DNA of 7,708 bases from JADHLJ01 sp038118725 (GCA_038118725.1 JAYOIK010000129.1:1-7708); one strand, 5' to 3'. Shown: positions 1 through 6,839, counted from the first letter of the stretch. Translations and numbers: made by a program. The notes: generated by a model not told the origin, from the sequence alone.

Positions 1-1068
1 CTAAGCTACGAACAGCTTTGGCATTTCCTGCAAATCGAATACCCGCAAAAGGCCGACGCCCCGCCTCAGGACAGCAATTGGGACACCATCGGACAGTATT
101 ACGACTACATCCGCTGCTTGATTCAAACCAACGTCCTGACCGACACGGATTTCACCGCAGGTGCTGGCGACAGTCAGATTCAACCGTTCAACTACTCGCC
201 AAACAATGTCGATACCGTCAGCCCGGCCAAGGCTTTCGATCCATGGAAGCACCCGGACGGATCAAGCCCGCCACAAAACAGTTCGACCTTGCCCAGCGCG
301 GCTCAGGTCGCTCAGTTCCCCAACTCTCCCGACAGCCATTCCGGAGATGCGGAACTGATCACCGTCGCGTGCAAGAACGACGCGCTCGACGCGATCACCA
401 CGATCAGTGATCAAGGCGAGGGCAACCCGACGGCCACGGGTACGGCCTCAATCGACGATCCCTCGAAGTCCGAGTTTTCCCACTACTACAAGTTCCTGAC
501 GATCCAGGCGCAGCTGACGCCGACCGGCGGGCATCGCGAGGTTCCCGCGCCGACCCCGGTTCCGCCGGTGTTCTCGAAGACCTGGTCGGACGAGGATCTC
601 GCCGGCGCCGGGGTGGTCTATAACTTCCCCGATAATCCGGTGACAGCCAACTATCCGGCGGAATTGCAGCCGCTTTCCGACTTCCTGAACGGCCTGTTCC
701 AATACATGCTGATCATGACCGAGACTATCTATCTGGTGGAACCGGGAAGCCAGAAGCTGTTCTTCAATGAAGGACTGCACCGTTCGATGATCTGGGTGAT
801 GGATAAGTTTATTCAGGTGATGCGCAAGATCGAGATCACGAGTGGTGCGTATCAGGGTCACGTCCTGGCGCCGACCTTCGAGAATTATGACCTCGGGGAA
901 CGCCAGAACGCCTTCGCTCGGCTGCAAGAGCTTGGCCAGAAGGCGATCACCGTCTCGGCGTCCGAAAGCTATGGCTCGGATGTCGCGTATTATGTCGGTA
1001 TCGCGATCTCCGACGAGACGGACGGCCATCCCATGCATCTGCCGGACGTAAGCAGATATTGGTCTTGA
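1..1068 (+). CDS. Ferritin-like (VioB/PF12902-type) protein, 5' partial
   Basis: The reading frame is open from the first base of the window, so the N-terminus and the first helix of the domain are missing; 355 residues are visible. The motif order fits the ferritin-like family named after the VioB iminophenyl-pyruvate dimer synthase: SYEQLWHFL, then TIGQYYDYI, then a helix ending in DQGEG (E140 in window numbering), then FSHYYKF (H161), and late helices around NEGLHRSMIWVMDKF and a short HVLAPTFENY segment. E140 and H161 are plausible iron ligands by family analogy; the other expected carboxylates lie upstream or cannot be assigned. No signal peptide can be judged because the start is absent. 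The gene ends 63 nt before the cysteine-rich gene on the same strand, which suggests a shared transcript and a redox or iron role in the MNIO cluster. The family assignment is fairly secure; the reaction is unknown. It could instead be a structural or vestigial ferritin-like domain. Confidence 0.75.
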   Translation, partial: LSYEQLWHFLQIEYPQKADAPPQDSNWDTIGQYYDYIRCLIQTNVLTDTDFTAGAGDSQIQPFNYSPNNVDTVSPAKAFDPWKHPDGSSPPQNSSTLPSAAQVAQFPNSPDSHSGDAELITVACKNDALDAITTISDQGEGNPTATGTASIDDPSKSEFSHYYKFLTIQAQLTPTGGHREVPAPTPVPPVFSKTWSDEDLAGAGVVYNFPDNPVTANYPAELQPLSDFLNGLFQYMLIMTETIYLVEPGSQKLFFNEGLHRSMIWVMDKFIQVMRKIEITSGAYQGHVLAPTFENYDLGERQNAFARLQELGQKAITVSASESYGSDVAYYVGIAISDETDGHPMHLPDVSRYWS

Positions 1069-1120
1069 GGTAGAGATGGTTCCGGAGGCCCGGACAAGCG
1101 GCCCCGATGTTTGAAAGAGT

Positions 1121-1127
1121 GAGGTGA
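1121..1127 (+). promoter_or_regulatory. Strong ribosome binding site of the cysteine-rich gene
   Basis: GAGGTGA lies four bases before the ATG at 1132 and is the best Shine-Dalgarno match in the cluster. It fixes the start of the cysteine-rich protein and suggests that protein is made in larger amounts than the coupled genes downstream, as expected for a substrate. The 63-nt spacer upstream also holds a 5-bp hairpin at 1081-1094 (TCCGG, loop AGGC, CCGGA) with no T-tract, so it is not a terminator. Confidence 0.6.
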
Positions 1128-1131
1128 CGTC

Positions 1132-1767
1132 ATGTCCGACAAGAGTTCAGACGCTTCGAACAACTATCCCTTCGCCGATTTCCCGAGCTGGCCGACCAGC
1201 GGCAGTATTGGAACCCAACCCGACGGGATACCCTTGCATGCCTGCATGGGATTGAACAGTTGCAAGGGCGCCGACCGGTTCGGTCTCGAGGGACGCCCGG
1301 ACCCAAACGATATCAGCGCGCCGAACATCGTGAACGACTGTGCCGGTCAGGGGTTTTGTTCGACCACCGCCGATCACAACTGCCATGTGCAGAATAACTG
1401 CAAGGGACAGGGCGGCTGCGGGCTTTATGGAACCGCCGAGGAACTGGATAATCCAGGCAACAACGACTGTCGTTCGCTGGGGTCCTGCGCGACGCCGATC
1501 AATGCCGAGAGATTTTCCATGAACGGGCCGAACCAGGGCAAGAGCGTGTGGAAACGCGCGCGCGAGGTTTTCGAGGCGAACTGGGCGCAAAAACGCGAGG
1601 AACTTCGCGACGGGGTCTCCATTGAGCAACCGCTGCCGGCAACCTTGGGCGCGTCGCCGGATCCAAACGGCCCGTCCTATTATTGGATCTCCAACGACAC
1701 AGTGGAGCGCGGCAACATGACCGCCTGCGGAGCCAGCGGGATGAGCGGCGCCGGTGGCTGTAGCTGA
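1132..1767 (+). CDS. Cysteine-rich protein, candidate MNIO substrate
   Basis: This 211-residue protein has no recognised enzymatic domain. It carries 11 cysteines at 38, 44, 70, 76, 84, 90, 96, 113, 119, 199 and 210. The first nine fall into four blocks in which neighbouring cysteines are always six residues apart (C-x5-C), with cores such as CMGLNSCKG, CAGQGFC, CKGQGGC and CRSLGSC. A cysteine-free, charged, probably helical segment (about 137-165) follows, then a Gly/Ser-rich tail with C199 and C210. Asn/Gly/Lys-rich CxGxxxC-like blocks next to MNIO and DUF2063 genes are typical of MNIO substrates whose cysteines are converted to metal-binding heterocycles; that role is inferred here from context and motif. 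There is no N-terminal hydrophobic stretch, so no Sec signal peptide is visible, unlike classical bufferins. A strong RBS precedes the ATG, and the 3' end overlaps the MNIO start by 14 nt. Alternative: an unmodified cysteine-rich metal-binding protein. Confidence 0.8.
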   Translation: MSDKSSDASNNYPFADFPSWPTSGSIGTQPDGIPLHACMGLNSCKGADRFGLEGRPDPNDISAPNIVNDCAGQGFCSTTADHNCHVQNNCKGQGGCGLYGTAEELDNPGNNDCRSLGSCATPINAERFSMNGPNQGKSVWKRAREVFEANWAQKREELRDGVSIEQPLPATLGASPDPNGPSYYWISNDTVERGNMTACGASGMSGAGGCS

Positions 1768-2722
1768 GCCGAAACCGCTGATGGACTTGGCGCGCGAGCC
1801 GTCGGCGAAGCTGGGGCTTGGTCTCGGGCTGCGCAATGTGCATTTCGAGCATATCCTCAACCATTGGCCGGCGGTCGACTGGTTCGAGGCGATCTCCGAG
1901 AACTTCATGGATTCCGGTGGGCGGCCACGCGATGTGATCCGCCGTGTCGCGGATCGTTACCCCGTCGTGCTGCACGGCGTGTCGCTGTCGATCGGCGGCA
2001 CCGATCCGCTGAATCTGGACTATCTGACGCGACTGAAGGCGCTGGCGGCGGAGATTCAACCCGCTTGGGTCAGCGATCATCTCTGCTGGACCGGTTTTCT
2101 CGGTCGGAACTCCCACGACCTGCTGCCACTCCCGCTGACCGAGGAAGCGCTCGATCATGTCGCGACGCGGGTCGACCAGGTTCAGACGTTTCTCGGCAGG
2201 CAACTTATCCTGGAGAACCCGAGCAGTTATCTTTCCTTCGCGCATTCCACGGTGGAGGAGCCGGACTTCCTGGCGGAATTGGCGCGGCGCACTGGGTGCG
2301 GCCTGCTGCTCGACGTAAACAATGTCTTCGTAAGTTGTTTCAACGCCGGGGCCGACCCAAGGGATTATCTCGAGGCCTTTCCCTTTGAGCGGGTGGTTCA
2401 GCTTCATCTCGCCGGGCACAGCCATCGCGGCACCCATATCGTCGACACCCATAACAGCCCCGTTCGCGCCGAGGTTTGGGCATTGTTCGCCCGCGCCTGG
2501 GAGGCGACCAACGGCGCCGCGACCCTGTTGGAATGGGACGGCGATATCCCGAGCTTCGAGACCTGCCATGCCGAGCTTCTGAAGGCCCGCGGCTATATGA
2601 CGGGCGATATCGGCGATACCCTCGAGGCATCCCTGGCGGCGGATGGCCGGGACGCGGTTTCGACGCCCGTCGACTTCATGATCCCCAACGCAATGGCATC
2701 GGTTCGCGGAGAGCGCTTGTGA
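1754..2722 (+). CDS. MNIO family (DUF692) multinuclear iron oxidative enzyme
   Basis: A 322-residue cytoplasmic TIM-barrel protein of the MNIO family (PF05114, formerly DUF692), which includes MbnB, TglH and BufB. Family members bind two or three irons and use O2 to remodel cysteine residues in peptides. The motifs appear in family order: LGLGLR near 21, FEAISENFM at 44-52, LHGVSLSIG (H74), VSDHLCW (D108, H109), LPLPLTEE at 124-131, ILENPSSY (E154), LLDVNNVFVS (D187), QLHLAGHS (H218, H222), VDTHNSPV (D231, H233) and LLEWDGDIP (E260). The usual His, Asp and Glu ligand positions therefore look intact, and the enzyme is probably active. The likely start is GTG at 1754, inside the end of the cysteine-rich gene; an ATG at 1781 (13 nt after the upstream stop) is an alternative that removes nine residues. 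Its stop overlaps the DUF2063 start by 4 nt. The family is near certain; the product formed on this substrate is unknown. Confidence 0.93.
   Translation: MAVAEPKPLMDLAREPSAKLGLGLGLRNVHFEHILNHWPAVDWFEAISENFMDSGGRPRDVIRRVADRYPVVLHGVSLSIGGTDPLNLDYLTRLKALAAEIQPAWVSDHLCWTGFLGRNSHDLLPLPLTEEALDHVATRVDQVQTFLGRQLILENPSSYLSFAHSTVEEPDFLAELARRTGCGLLLDVNNVFVSCFNAGADPRDYLEAFPFERVVQLHLAGHSHRGTHIVDTHNSPVRAEVWALFARAWEATNGAATLLEWDGDIPSFETCHAELLKARGYMTGDIGDTLEASLAADGRDAVSTPVDFMIPNAMASVRGERL
2708..2713 (+). promoter_or_regulatory. Ribosome binding site setting the GTG start of the DUF2063 gene
   Basis: GGAGAG inside the last codons of the MNIO gene lies five bases before GTG at 2719. It supports that start over far-upstream in-frame starts inside the MNIO gene and gives a 4-nt GTGA stop/start overlap, a classic translational-coupling arrangement. 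Confidence 0.6.
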
Positions 2723-3543
2723 GCCGCGCCCAATCTTCAGCGCCGTCACTGAACCAGGTCCAGCGCTTGATGCACGAGGCCTTGCGCGCGCCGGGCGGGC
2801 CAAGTGACGCGCGACTGATCGAGACGATCGCGCCACCGGATCAAATCATGCCCGTCGATGCGCTGGGAATCTATCAGCGCAGCTATTACCAGCGGCTCCT
2901 CAACTGTATGCGTGAACAGTTCCCGGCGCTCTGCCATGCGCTGGGCGAGCAACTGTTCACCGATTTCGCGCGCGAGTATCTGCGAGAGCATCCGCCGGAG
3001 AGCTACACGCTTTACGACCTCGGGCGCCGGTTCCCGGCCTATCTGGAGGAAAGCCGCCCGGATCGCGACGCGGCGGCGGCGGAGCGGGAGGTCTGGATCA
3101 ATTTCATGGTGGACCTGGCGGCATTCGAGCGGTTGATCTTCACGCTTTTCGACGCCCCGGGATGCGAGGGCCAACGGCTCGCCGACGCCGATACCCCGGA
3201 TTGCGAATTGCGCCTCCAGCCGGCCTTCGCGCTCGGCGCCTATCGGTTTCCGGTCGCGCTCTACTATCACGGCGTTCGCGAGGAAAAGTCGCCGGAGTTC
3301 CCGCCTCTGGAGCCAAGCCACGTCGGCCTGGTTCGCAAGGATTTTCTCACGCGCACCATCCCTCTCGGGCCGGTTCAGCATGCCTTTCTGACGTTTCTGG
3401 TGGGGGGTCGATCCGTCCCGGAGGCCATGGAGCGCCTTTGTGCCCACCATGCCTTGGATCGAGCGTCGGTCGAACGCTCCTGGTCCGAGCCCGGCGGCGC
3501 GCGTAATCAATGGATCGACGCCGGTTTTTTCGTGCCGGCTTAG
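2719..3543 (+). CDS. DUF2063 family partner protein of the MNIO enzyme (BufC-like)
   Basis: A 274-residue protein whose N-terminal half matches the DUF2063 domain (PF09836). It has an opening helix LNQVQRLMHEAL (11-22), IYQRSYYQRLLN (51-62), a REQFPALCHALGEQLF stretch (65-80), and the diagnostic block HPPESYTLYDLGRRFPAYL (91-109). The C-terminal part (about 200-270) has the sequence style of a winged-helix module: KDFLTRTIPLGPVQHAFL, then GGRSVPEAMERLC. In MNIO systems this protein forms a complex with the iron enzyme and recruits the substrate through that winged-helix part, acting like a RiPP recognition element. Earlier annotations call the N-terminal domain DNA-binding, which is unlikely to be its job in this context. 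The 4-nt overlap with the MNIO gene supports equal production of the two. Family assignment is firm; substrate contacts are inferred. Confidence 0.9.
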   Translation: MSRAQSSAPSLNQVQRLMHEALRAPGGPSDARLIETIAPPDQIMPVDALGIYQRSYYQRLLNCMREQFPALCHALGEQLFTDFAREYLREHPPESYTLYDLGRRFPAYLEESRPDRDAAAAEREVWINFMVDLAAFERLIFTLFDAPGCEGQRLADADTPDCELRLQPAFALGAYRFPVALYYHGVREEKSPEFPPLEPSHVGLVRKDFLTRTIPLGPVQHAFLTFLVGGRSVPEAMERLCAHHALDRASVERSWSEPGGARNQWIDAGFFVPA

Positions 3544-3843
3544 GGTCTGAGCCCGCCCTTACACCGAGTTGCGGTACTGAAGCTTCACGTCATCACGCCT
3601 GTCTACCGTCGCCCAAGCGAAGGCAAGGGCTTGTGCCGTGAGCGTCGACCACGCGGGAGATTTTCAAGCCTTAACCGCATGAAAAATACAGTTACTGCCT
3701 TTCGCCAGGGCGACGTTTTATCGTTTCATCCCCCATCCGTCATCTGATCGCCGCGAGCGGGTTGTCGATTCACCGTCACCGGCGGGCGGCATCGCGTTAT
3801 CCTTTCTTCTCGGAATTGGAGATGCGATCGAGGGAGGCTTCCC
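3544..3843 (+). other. Intergenic region between the MNIO cluster and the amidohydrolase gene
   Basis: These 300 bases carry no convincing ORF. No clear intrinsic terminator was found after the DUF2063 gene: the nearest candidate is a short TCGCC/GGCGA inverted repeat at about 3702-3713, followed by CGTTTTATCG, which is too tight and weak to call. The amidohydrolase promoter should lie here, but no good -35/-10 pair could be picked by eye. The T/A-rich patch at about 3660-3690 is the most promoter-like part. Confidence 0.4.
3831..3837 (+). promoter_or_regulatory. Ribosome binding site of the amidohydrolase gene
   Basis: AGGGAGG sits six bases before the ATG at 3844 and fixes that start. The identical heptamer precedes the convergent dioxygenase gene on the other strand. 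Confidence 0.7.
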
Positions 3844-5541
3844 ATGGCTTATGATTTGGTCATCAAGAACGGCATGGTCATCGATGGTTCGGGCATGGCG
3901 CGGTACCGCGCGGATGTCGGGGTCAAGGGTGGCAAGATCACTCGGATCGGTCGGATCAGCGAGCCCGCCGAGGAAGTGATAGACGCCGAGGGCCATGTGG
4001 TCACCCCGGGCTTTGTTGATGGACATACCCACATGGACGCCCAGATCTTCTGGGACAAGCTCGGAAGTTGCTCGTGTTATCATGGGGTTACCACCGCCGT
4101 GATGGGCAATTGCGGCTTCACCATCGCGCCCTGCCGCGAGGAGGAGGTCGACTTCGTGTTCCGCAATCTGGAGCGGGCCGAGGATATCAGCCGGGACGCC
4201 ATGCTCCAGGGCATCAAGTGGCAGTGGGAGACATTCCCGGAATATCTCGACGTGATCGACAGCCTGCCCAAGGGGATCAACTACGCCGGCTATATCGGCC
4301 ATTCGGCGCTCCGGACCTATGTGATGGGCGAGCGGGCCTTCGACGAGGAGGCTTCCGAGGATGATCTGAAGATCATGGCGGCGCATATCCAGGAAGCGGT
4401 CCGGGCCGGCGCCATTGGATTCTCGACGTCGCGCAGCCCGAGCCACCTGACCTCCGACGATCGTCTGGTGGCCAGCCGGATCGCGCCGTTCTCCGAGGTA
4501 GAGTATCTCGTCGGCGCCATGGGCGAGATCGACGCTGGGATCTTCCAACTGGCCATGGAGCGCGGCGAGCTGGAATACATGAAAGGCTTCTACAACAAGC
4601 TCGCCGACCTCTCCGAGAACACCGGCAGGCCGGTGACCTTCGGCAGCCTGACCCGCCGCAAGCTGCCGGGCCAGTGGCGTGAATTCTATGATATCATTGA
4701 GAAAAGGAACCAGAGCGGCGCCCGGATCTTCACCCAGGTCCATAGCCGCGAGATCAACTCCATCCTTTCCTTCGAGACTTCGACGCCGTTCGATAAATGG
4801 GATGTCTGGCGCGATGTGCGGGCTTTGCCGCTGGATGGCCAGATGGCGGCGATGCGGGATCCCGAGACCAAGGCCAAGCTGGTTGAAATCGCCAGCCGCC
4901 CCTACGACGGCCCAGTGGTCGCCGGCGCCGAGGCGCAGCCGCCGGAATGGGAGATCTTCTACGAAATCGACAAGGTCGCGCTACCGCATCCGAGCCTCGC
5001 CGACATCGCCCGGCAACGCGGAGTCGCCCCGGCCGAGGCGATGATCGATATCGCCATAGAGAATGGTCTCAAGAAGTTCTTCCGCCAACCGCTGGCGAAC
5101 GAGAACATGGATGACGCGCTGGCCCTGATGCGCCATCCGGACAGCTGCGTGACCTTCTCGGATTCCGGCGCGCATGTCTCGCAGATCATGGATTCTTCCC
5201 TGCAAACTCATCTACTTAGCCATTGGGTGCGCCAGGAGGAGGCCTTCACCCTGGAGCAGGCGATCCGGATGATCACCTATGATACGGCGACCCGCTGGGG
5301 CTTCCATGATCGCGGCCTGCTGCGCGAGGGCATGGCCGCCGATATCGTGGTCCTCGACCCGGCCAAAGTCGGCGCCGAAATGCCCACTGTCGTCAATGAC
5401 TTGCCCGGTGGCGCCAAGCGTCTGAAGCAATATTCCACCGGCATCAAGGCGACAATTGTGGGCGGCGAGACGGTCTTGAAGGACAACGAGCACACCGGCG
5501 CCCTGCCCGGCCGCCTGCTCCGCGGCCCGCTGGCGGCGTAA
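3844..5541 (+). CDS. Amidohydrolase of the N-acyl-D-amino-acid deacylase group
   Basis: A 565-residue amidohydrolase-superfamily protein of the D-aminoacylase (COG3653, Amidohydro_3) group; members typically cleave amide bonds of N-acyl-D-amino acids or related compounds in the cytoplasm. The N-terminal beta-sandwich strand is YDLVIKNGMVIDGSG. The barrel follows: PGFVDGHTHMD (H61, H63), VMGNCGFTIAP (C90, a metal-ligand cysteine in D-aminoacylases), IGHSALR (H153), GAIGFSTSR, FTQVHSRE (H300), TFSDSGAHV (D440, catalytic acid position), and a closing GMAADIVVLDP strand. By eye, the segments that carry the tight-zinc histidines in classical D-aminoacylases read FQLAMERG (234-241) and PVTFGSLTRR (263-272), with no histidine. 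The protein is also longer than the roughly 480-residue classical enzymes. It therefore belongs to a divergent subfamily, and its substrate should not be taken from the family name. It has its own RBS and terminator, so it is probably monocistronic. No signal peptide. Confidence 0.85.
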   Translation: MAYDLVIKNGMVIDGSGMARYRADVGVKGGKITRIGRISEPAEEVIDAEGHVVTPGFVDGHTHMDAQIFWDKLGSCSCYHGVTTAVMGNCGFTIAPCREEEVDFVFRNLERAEDISRDAMLQGIKWQWETFPEYLDVIDSLPKGINYAGYIGHSALRTYVMGERAFDEEASEDDLKIMAAHIQEAVRAGAIGFSTSRSPSHLTSDDRLVASRIAPFSEVEYLVGAMGEIDAGIFQLAMERGELEYMKGFYNKLADLSENTGRPVTFGSLTRRKLPGQWREFYDIIEKRNQSGARIFTQVHSREINSILSFETSTPFDKWDVWRDVRALPLDGQMAAMRDPETKAKLVEIASRPYDGPVVAGAEAQPPEWEIFYEIDKVALPHPSLADIARQRGVAPAEAMIDIAIENGLKKFFRQPLANENMDDALALMRHPDSCVTFSDSGAHVSQIMDSSLQTHLLSHWVRQEEAFTLEQAIRMITYDTATRWGFHDRGLLREGMAADIVVLDPAKVGAEMPTVVNDLPGGAKRLKQYSTGIKATIVGGETVLKDNEHTGALPGRLLRGPLAA

Positions 5542-5580
5542 GGGCCGCGCATTCGGCGATATAATGCCTGTTTCCCGGAC

Positions 5581-5605
5581 AAGATGCATTATAGTGCATC
5601 TTTTT
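5581..5605 (+). terminator. Probable intrinsic terminator of the amidohydrolase gene
   Basis: A perfect 8-bp inverted repeat (AAGATGCA, loop TTATAG, TGCATCTT) is followed by further T residues, giving a T5 run at 5601-5605. It begins 39 nt after the stop at 5541. The stem is AT-rich, so termination may be partial. On the minus strand the hairpin lacks a T-tract, so it is not an obvious terminator for the convergent dioxygenase gene. Confidence 0.6.
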
Positions 5606-5652
5606 CGAGGAGTTTTTGGCGACCCGGCCCCTGTCAGGCGCCTAAAACGCCG

Positions 5653-6834
5653 TCAGATCGCCAGATCCTTGGTGTTGTAGTCGCGGATCACCCGATCGAA
5701 GACCTCCGGGGTCAGTCGGAAGTCGTCCTCGCGACCGGCGAAGGGCTGATAGGTGAACCGTGTCTCGTTCGGATAGTGCTTGGCGCGGGCGTCGATGCCG
5801 ACCTGGATCACCGCCGAGCGTTCCTCGATCCGCTTTTCGTCATAGACCGTCTCCGCCCCCATCGAGAGCGCGCCGCGCTGGCCGAGGACCGAGCTCCGGC
5901 GGTGAAAGCCGAAGGTCATCGAGATCCGCTGCTTGTCCGAGGTATTGGCGAAGGAACCGTGCAGCATCTGGCGGTTGACCACGGTCACGTCGCCGGGCTG
6001 GCAGACCAGCGGCACGGTCCCGGGCAGGGTCTCGGCGCCGCCGTTCTCGGCCACCGCCTGTTTGATGTCGATCCGGCCTTGCTTGTGGGTGCCCGGCTTG
6101 ATCCAGAGACAATTCGCCGGCGTGGTCTCGTAGAGCTGAACCTGAAAGTTGAAGCCGTGGATGCCCATGTCCCAATTCGGGTTGTCCCAATGGGTCACCC
6201 CGTCCTGATGCCAGGCGACCGAGCCGCCGAGCCCGGCCTGCTTGACGAAGATCGCGTCATTATAGGGCACGAAGTCGTCGCCATTGATCGAGGCGGCGAT
6301 GGCCAGTAGATCCGGATGACCATAGACCCGCAGCGCCGCCGGCATTTCCTGGCACATGCCGTACATCAGGAACACCACCTGCTCGGGCGCGTCGGTATCG
6401 GCGACCGGCTGGGTCATCTTGGAGGGGTGCCGGCCGTTTAGCTTGTCGGTGCCGCCCCAGGGATCGGCCAGTGGCTTGGTATAGGTATAGGGCTCGCGCG
6501 CGTGGTCGCGTCCCAGCGCCGGCCGGCCCTTGGCATCGACATCGGCGCCCGGGCGCACCGGCGCGCGCTCCAGCATGTTGATGGCGTCGGCCCTGAGCGC
6601 CTCGACCTCCTCGGCGCCGATCACGCCCTCGAAGATGTAATAGCCGTGCTCCCAATAGGCCTCGAGGATATCGGGATGCAGCTTGCCGTCGGGGCCGAGC
6701 CGGACCGGGCCGCGGTTGCCGATCTCGGCGGCGCGGGCCACGCCGTCCGCCTGATAGGCGGCCATGCCGGCGGCGTGCTCCGCCCGGGTCGGCGTTTTGG
6801 CATCGGTATTGGCGGGGGGTGAAAGCTCATTCAT
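5653..6834 (-). CDS. Phytanoyl-CoA dioxygenase (PhyH) family Fe(II)/2-oxoglutarate oxygenase
   Basis: A 393-residue cytoplasmic protein of the PhyH family (PF05721), which hydroxylates small molecules using Fe(II), 2-oxoglutarate and O2. An N-terminal helix (LHPDILEAYWEHGYYIFEGVI, residues 52-72) is the standard PhyH opening. The metal triad is intact: AWHQDG gives H209 and D211, and QMLHGSF gives H292. KQRISM supplies R303, in the position that usually binds 2-oxoglutarate. Other family signs are KPGTHKQG (246-253) and PGDVTVVN (280-287). At 393 residues it is longer than most bacterial PhyH proteins, with about 50 extra residues before the first helix and a tail after the double-stranded helix (about 330-393). 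It converges on the amidohydrolase gene with 111 nt between the stops, so the two are not an operon. Family and activity type are firm; the substrate cannot be read from sequence. Confidence 0.9.
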   Translation of the reverse strand: MNELSPPANTDAKTPTRAEHAAGMAAYQADGVARAAEIGNRGPVRLGPDGKLHPDILEAYWEHGYYIFEGVIGAEEVEALRADAINMLERAPVRPGADVDAKGRPALGRDHAREPYTYTKPLADPWGGTDKLNGRHPSKMTQPVADTDAPEQVVFLMYGMCQEMPAALRVYGHPDLLAIAASINGDDFVPYNDAIFVKQAGLGGSVAWHQDGVTHWDNPNWDMGIHGFNFQVQLYETTPANCLWIKPGTHKQGRIDIKQAVAENGGAETLPGTVPLVCQPGDVTVVNRQMLHGSFANTSDKQRISMTFGFHRRSSVLGQRGALSMGAETVYDEKRIEERSAVIQVGIDARAKHYPNETRFTYQPFAGREDDFRLTPEVFDRVIRDYNTKDLAI

Positions 6835-6839
6835 GACGG

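Noticed and set aside
1081..1094. Hairpin in the spacer before the cysteine-rich gene as a terminator or riboswitch
   Set aside because: It has five base pairs, no T-tract, and no larger conserved structure around it; it may at most affect mRNA processing.
2476..2718. Upstream extension of the DUF2063 frame inside the MNIO gene
   Set aside because: The extension is out-of-frame MNIO sequence with Arg/Gly-rich composition, and the GTG at 2719 has a good RBS and lets the DUF2063 motif begin at the right distance.
1499..2836. 445-residue minus-strand open frame opposite the cysteine-rich and MNIO genes
   Set aside because: It is an antisense shadow of GC-rich coding sequence; the plus-strand genes carry clear family motifs.
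3702..3720. Short inverted repeat followed by a T-rich stretch as a terminator for the MNIO cluster
   Set aside because: The stem is only 4-5 bp with a loop that is too tight, and the T-run is short and interrupted.
3718..4743. 341-residue minus-strand open frame opposite the amidohydrolase
   Set aside because: It is antisense to a gene with clear amidohydrolase motifs and resembles no protein family.
5560..5565. TATAAT on the plus strand (and TATAAT on the minus strand within the hairpin) as promoter -10 boxes
   Set aside because: No acceptable -35 element lies about 17 bases upstream on either strand, and no gene starts downstream in the matching direction.
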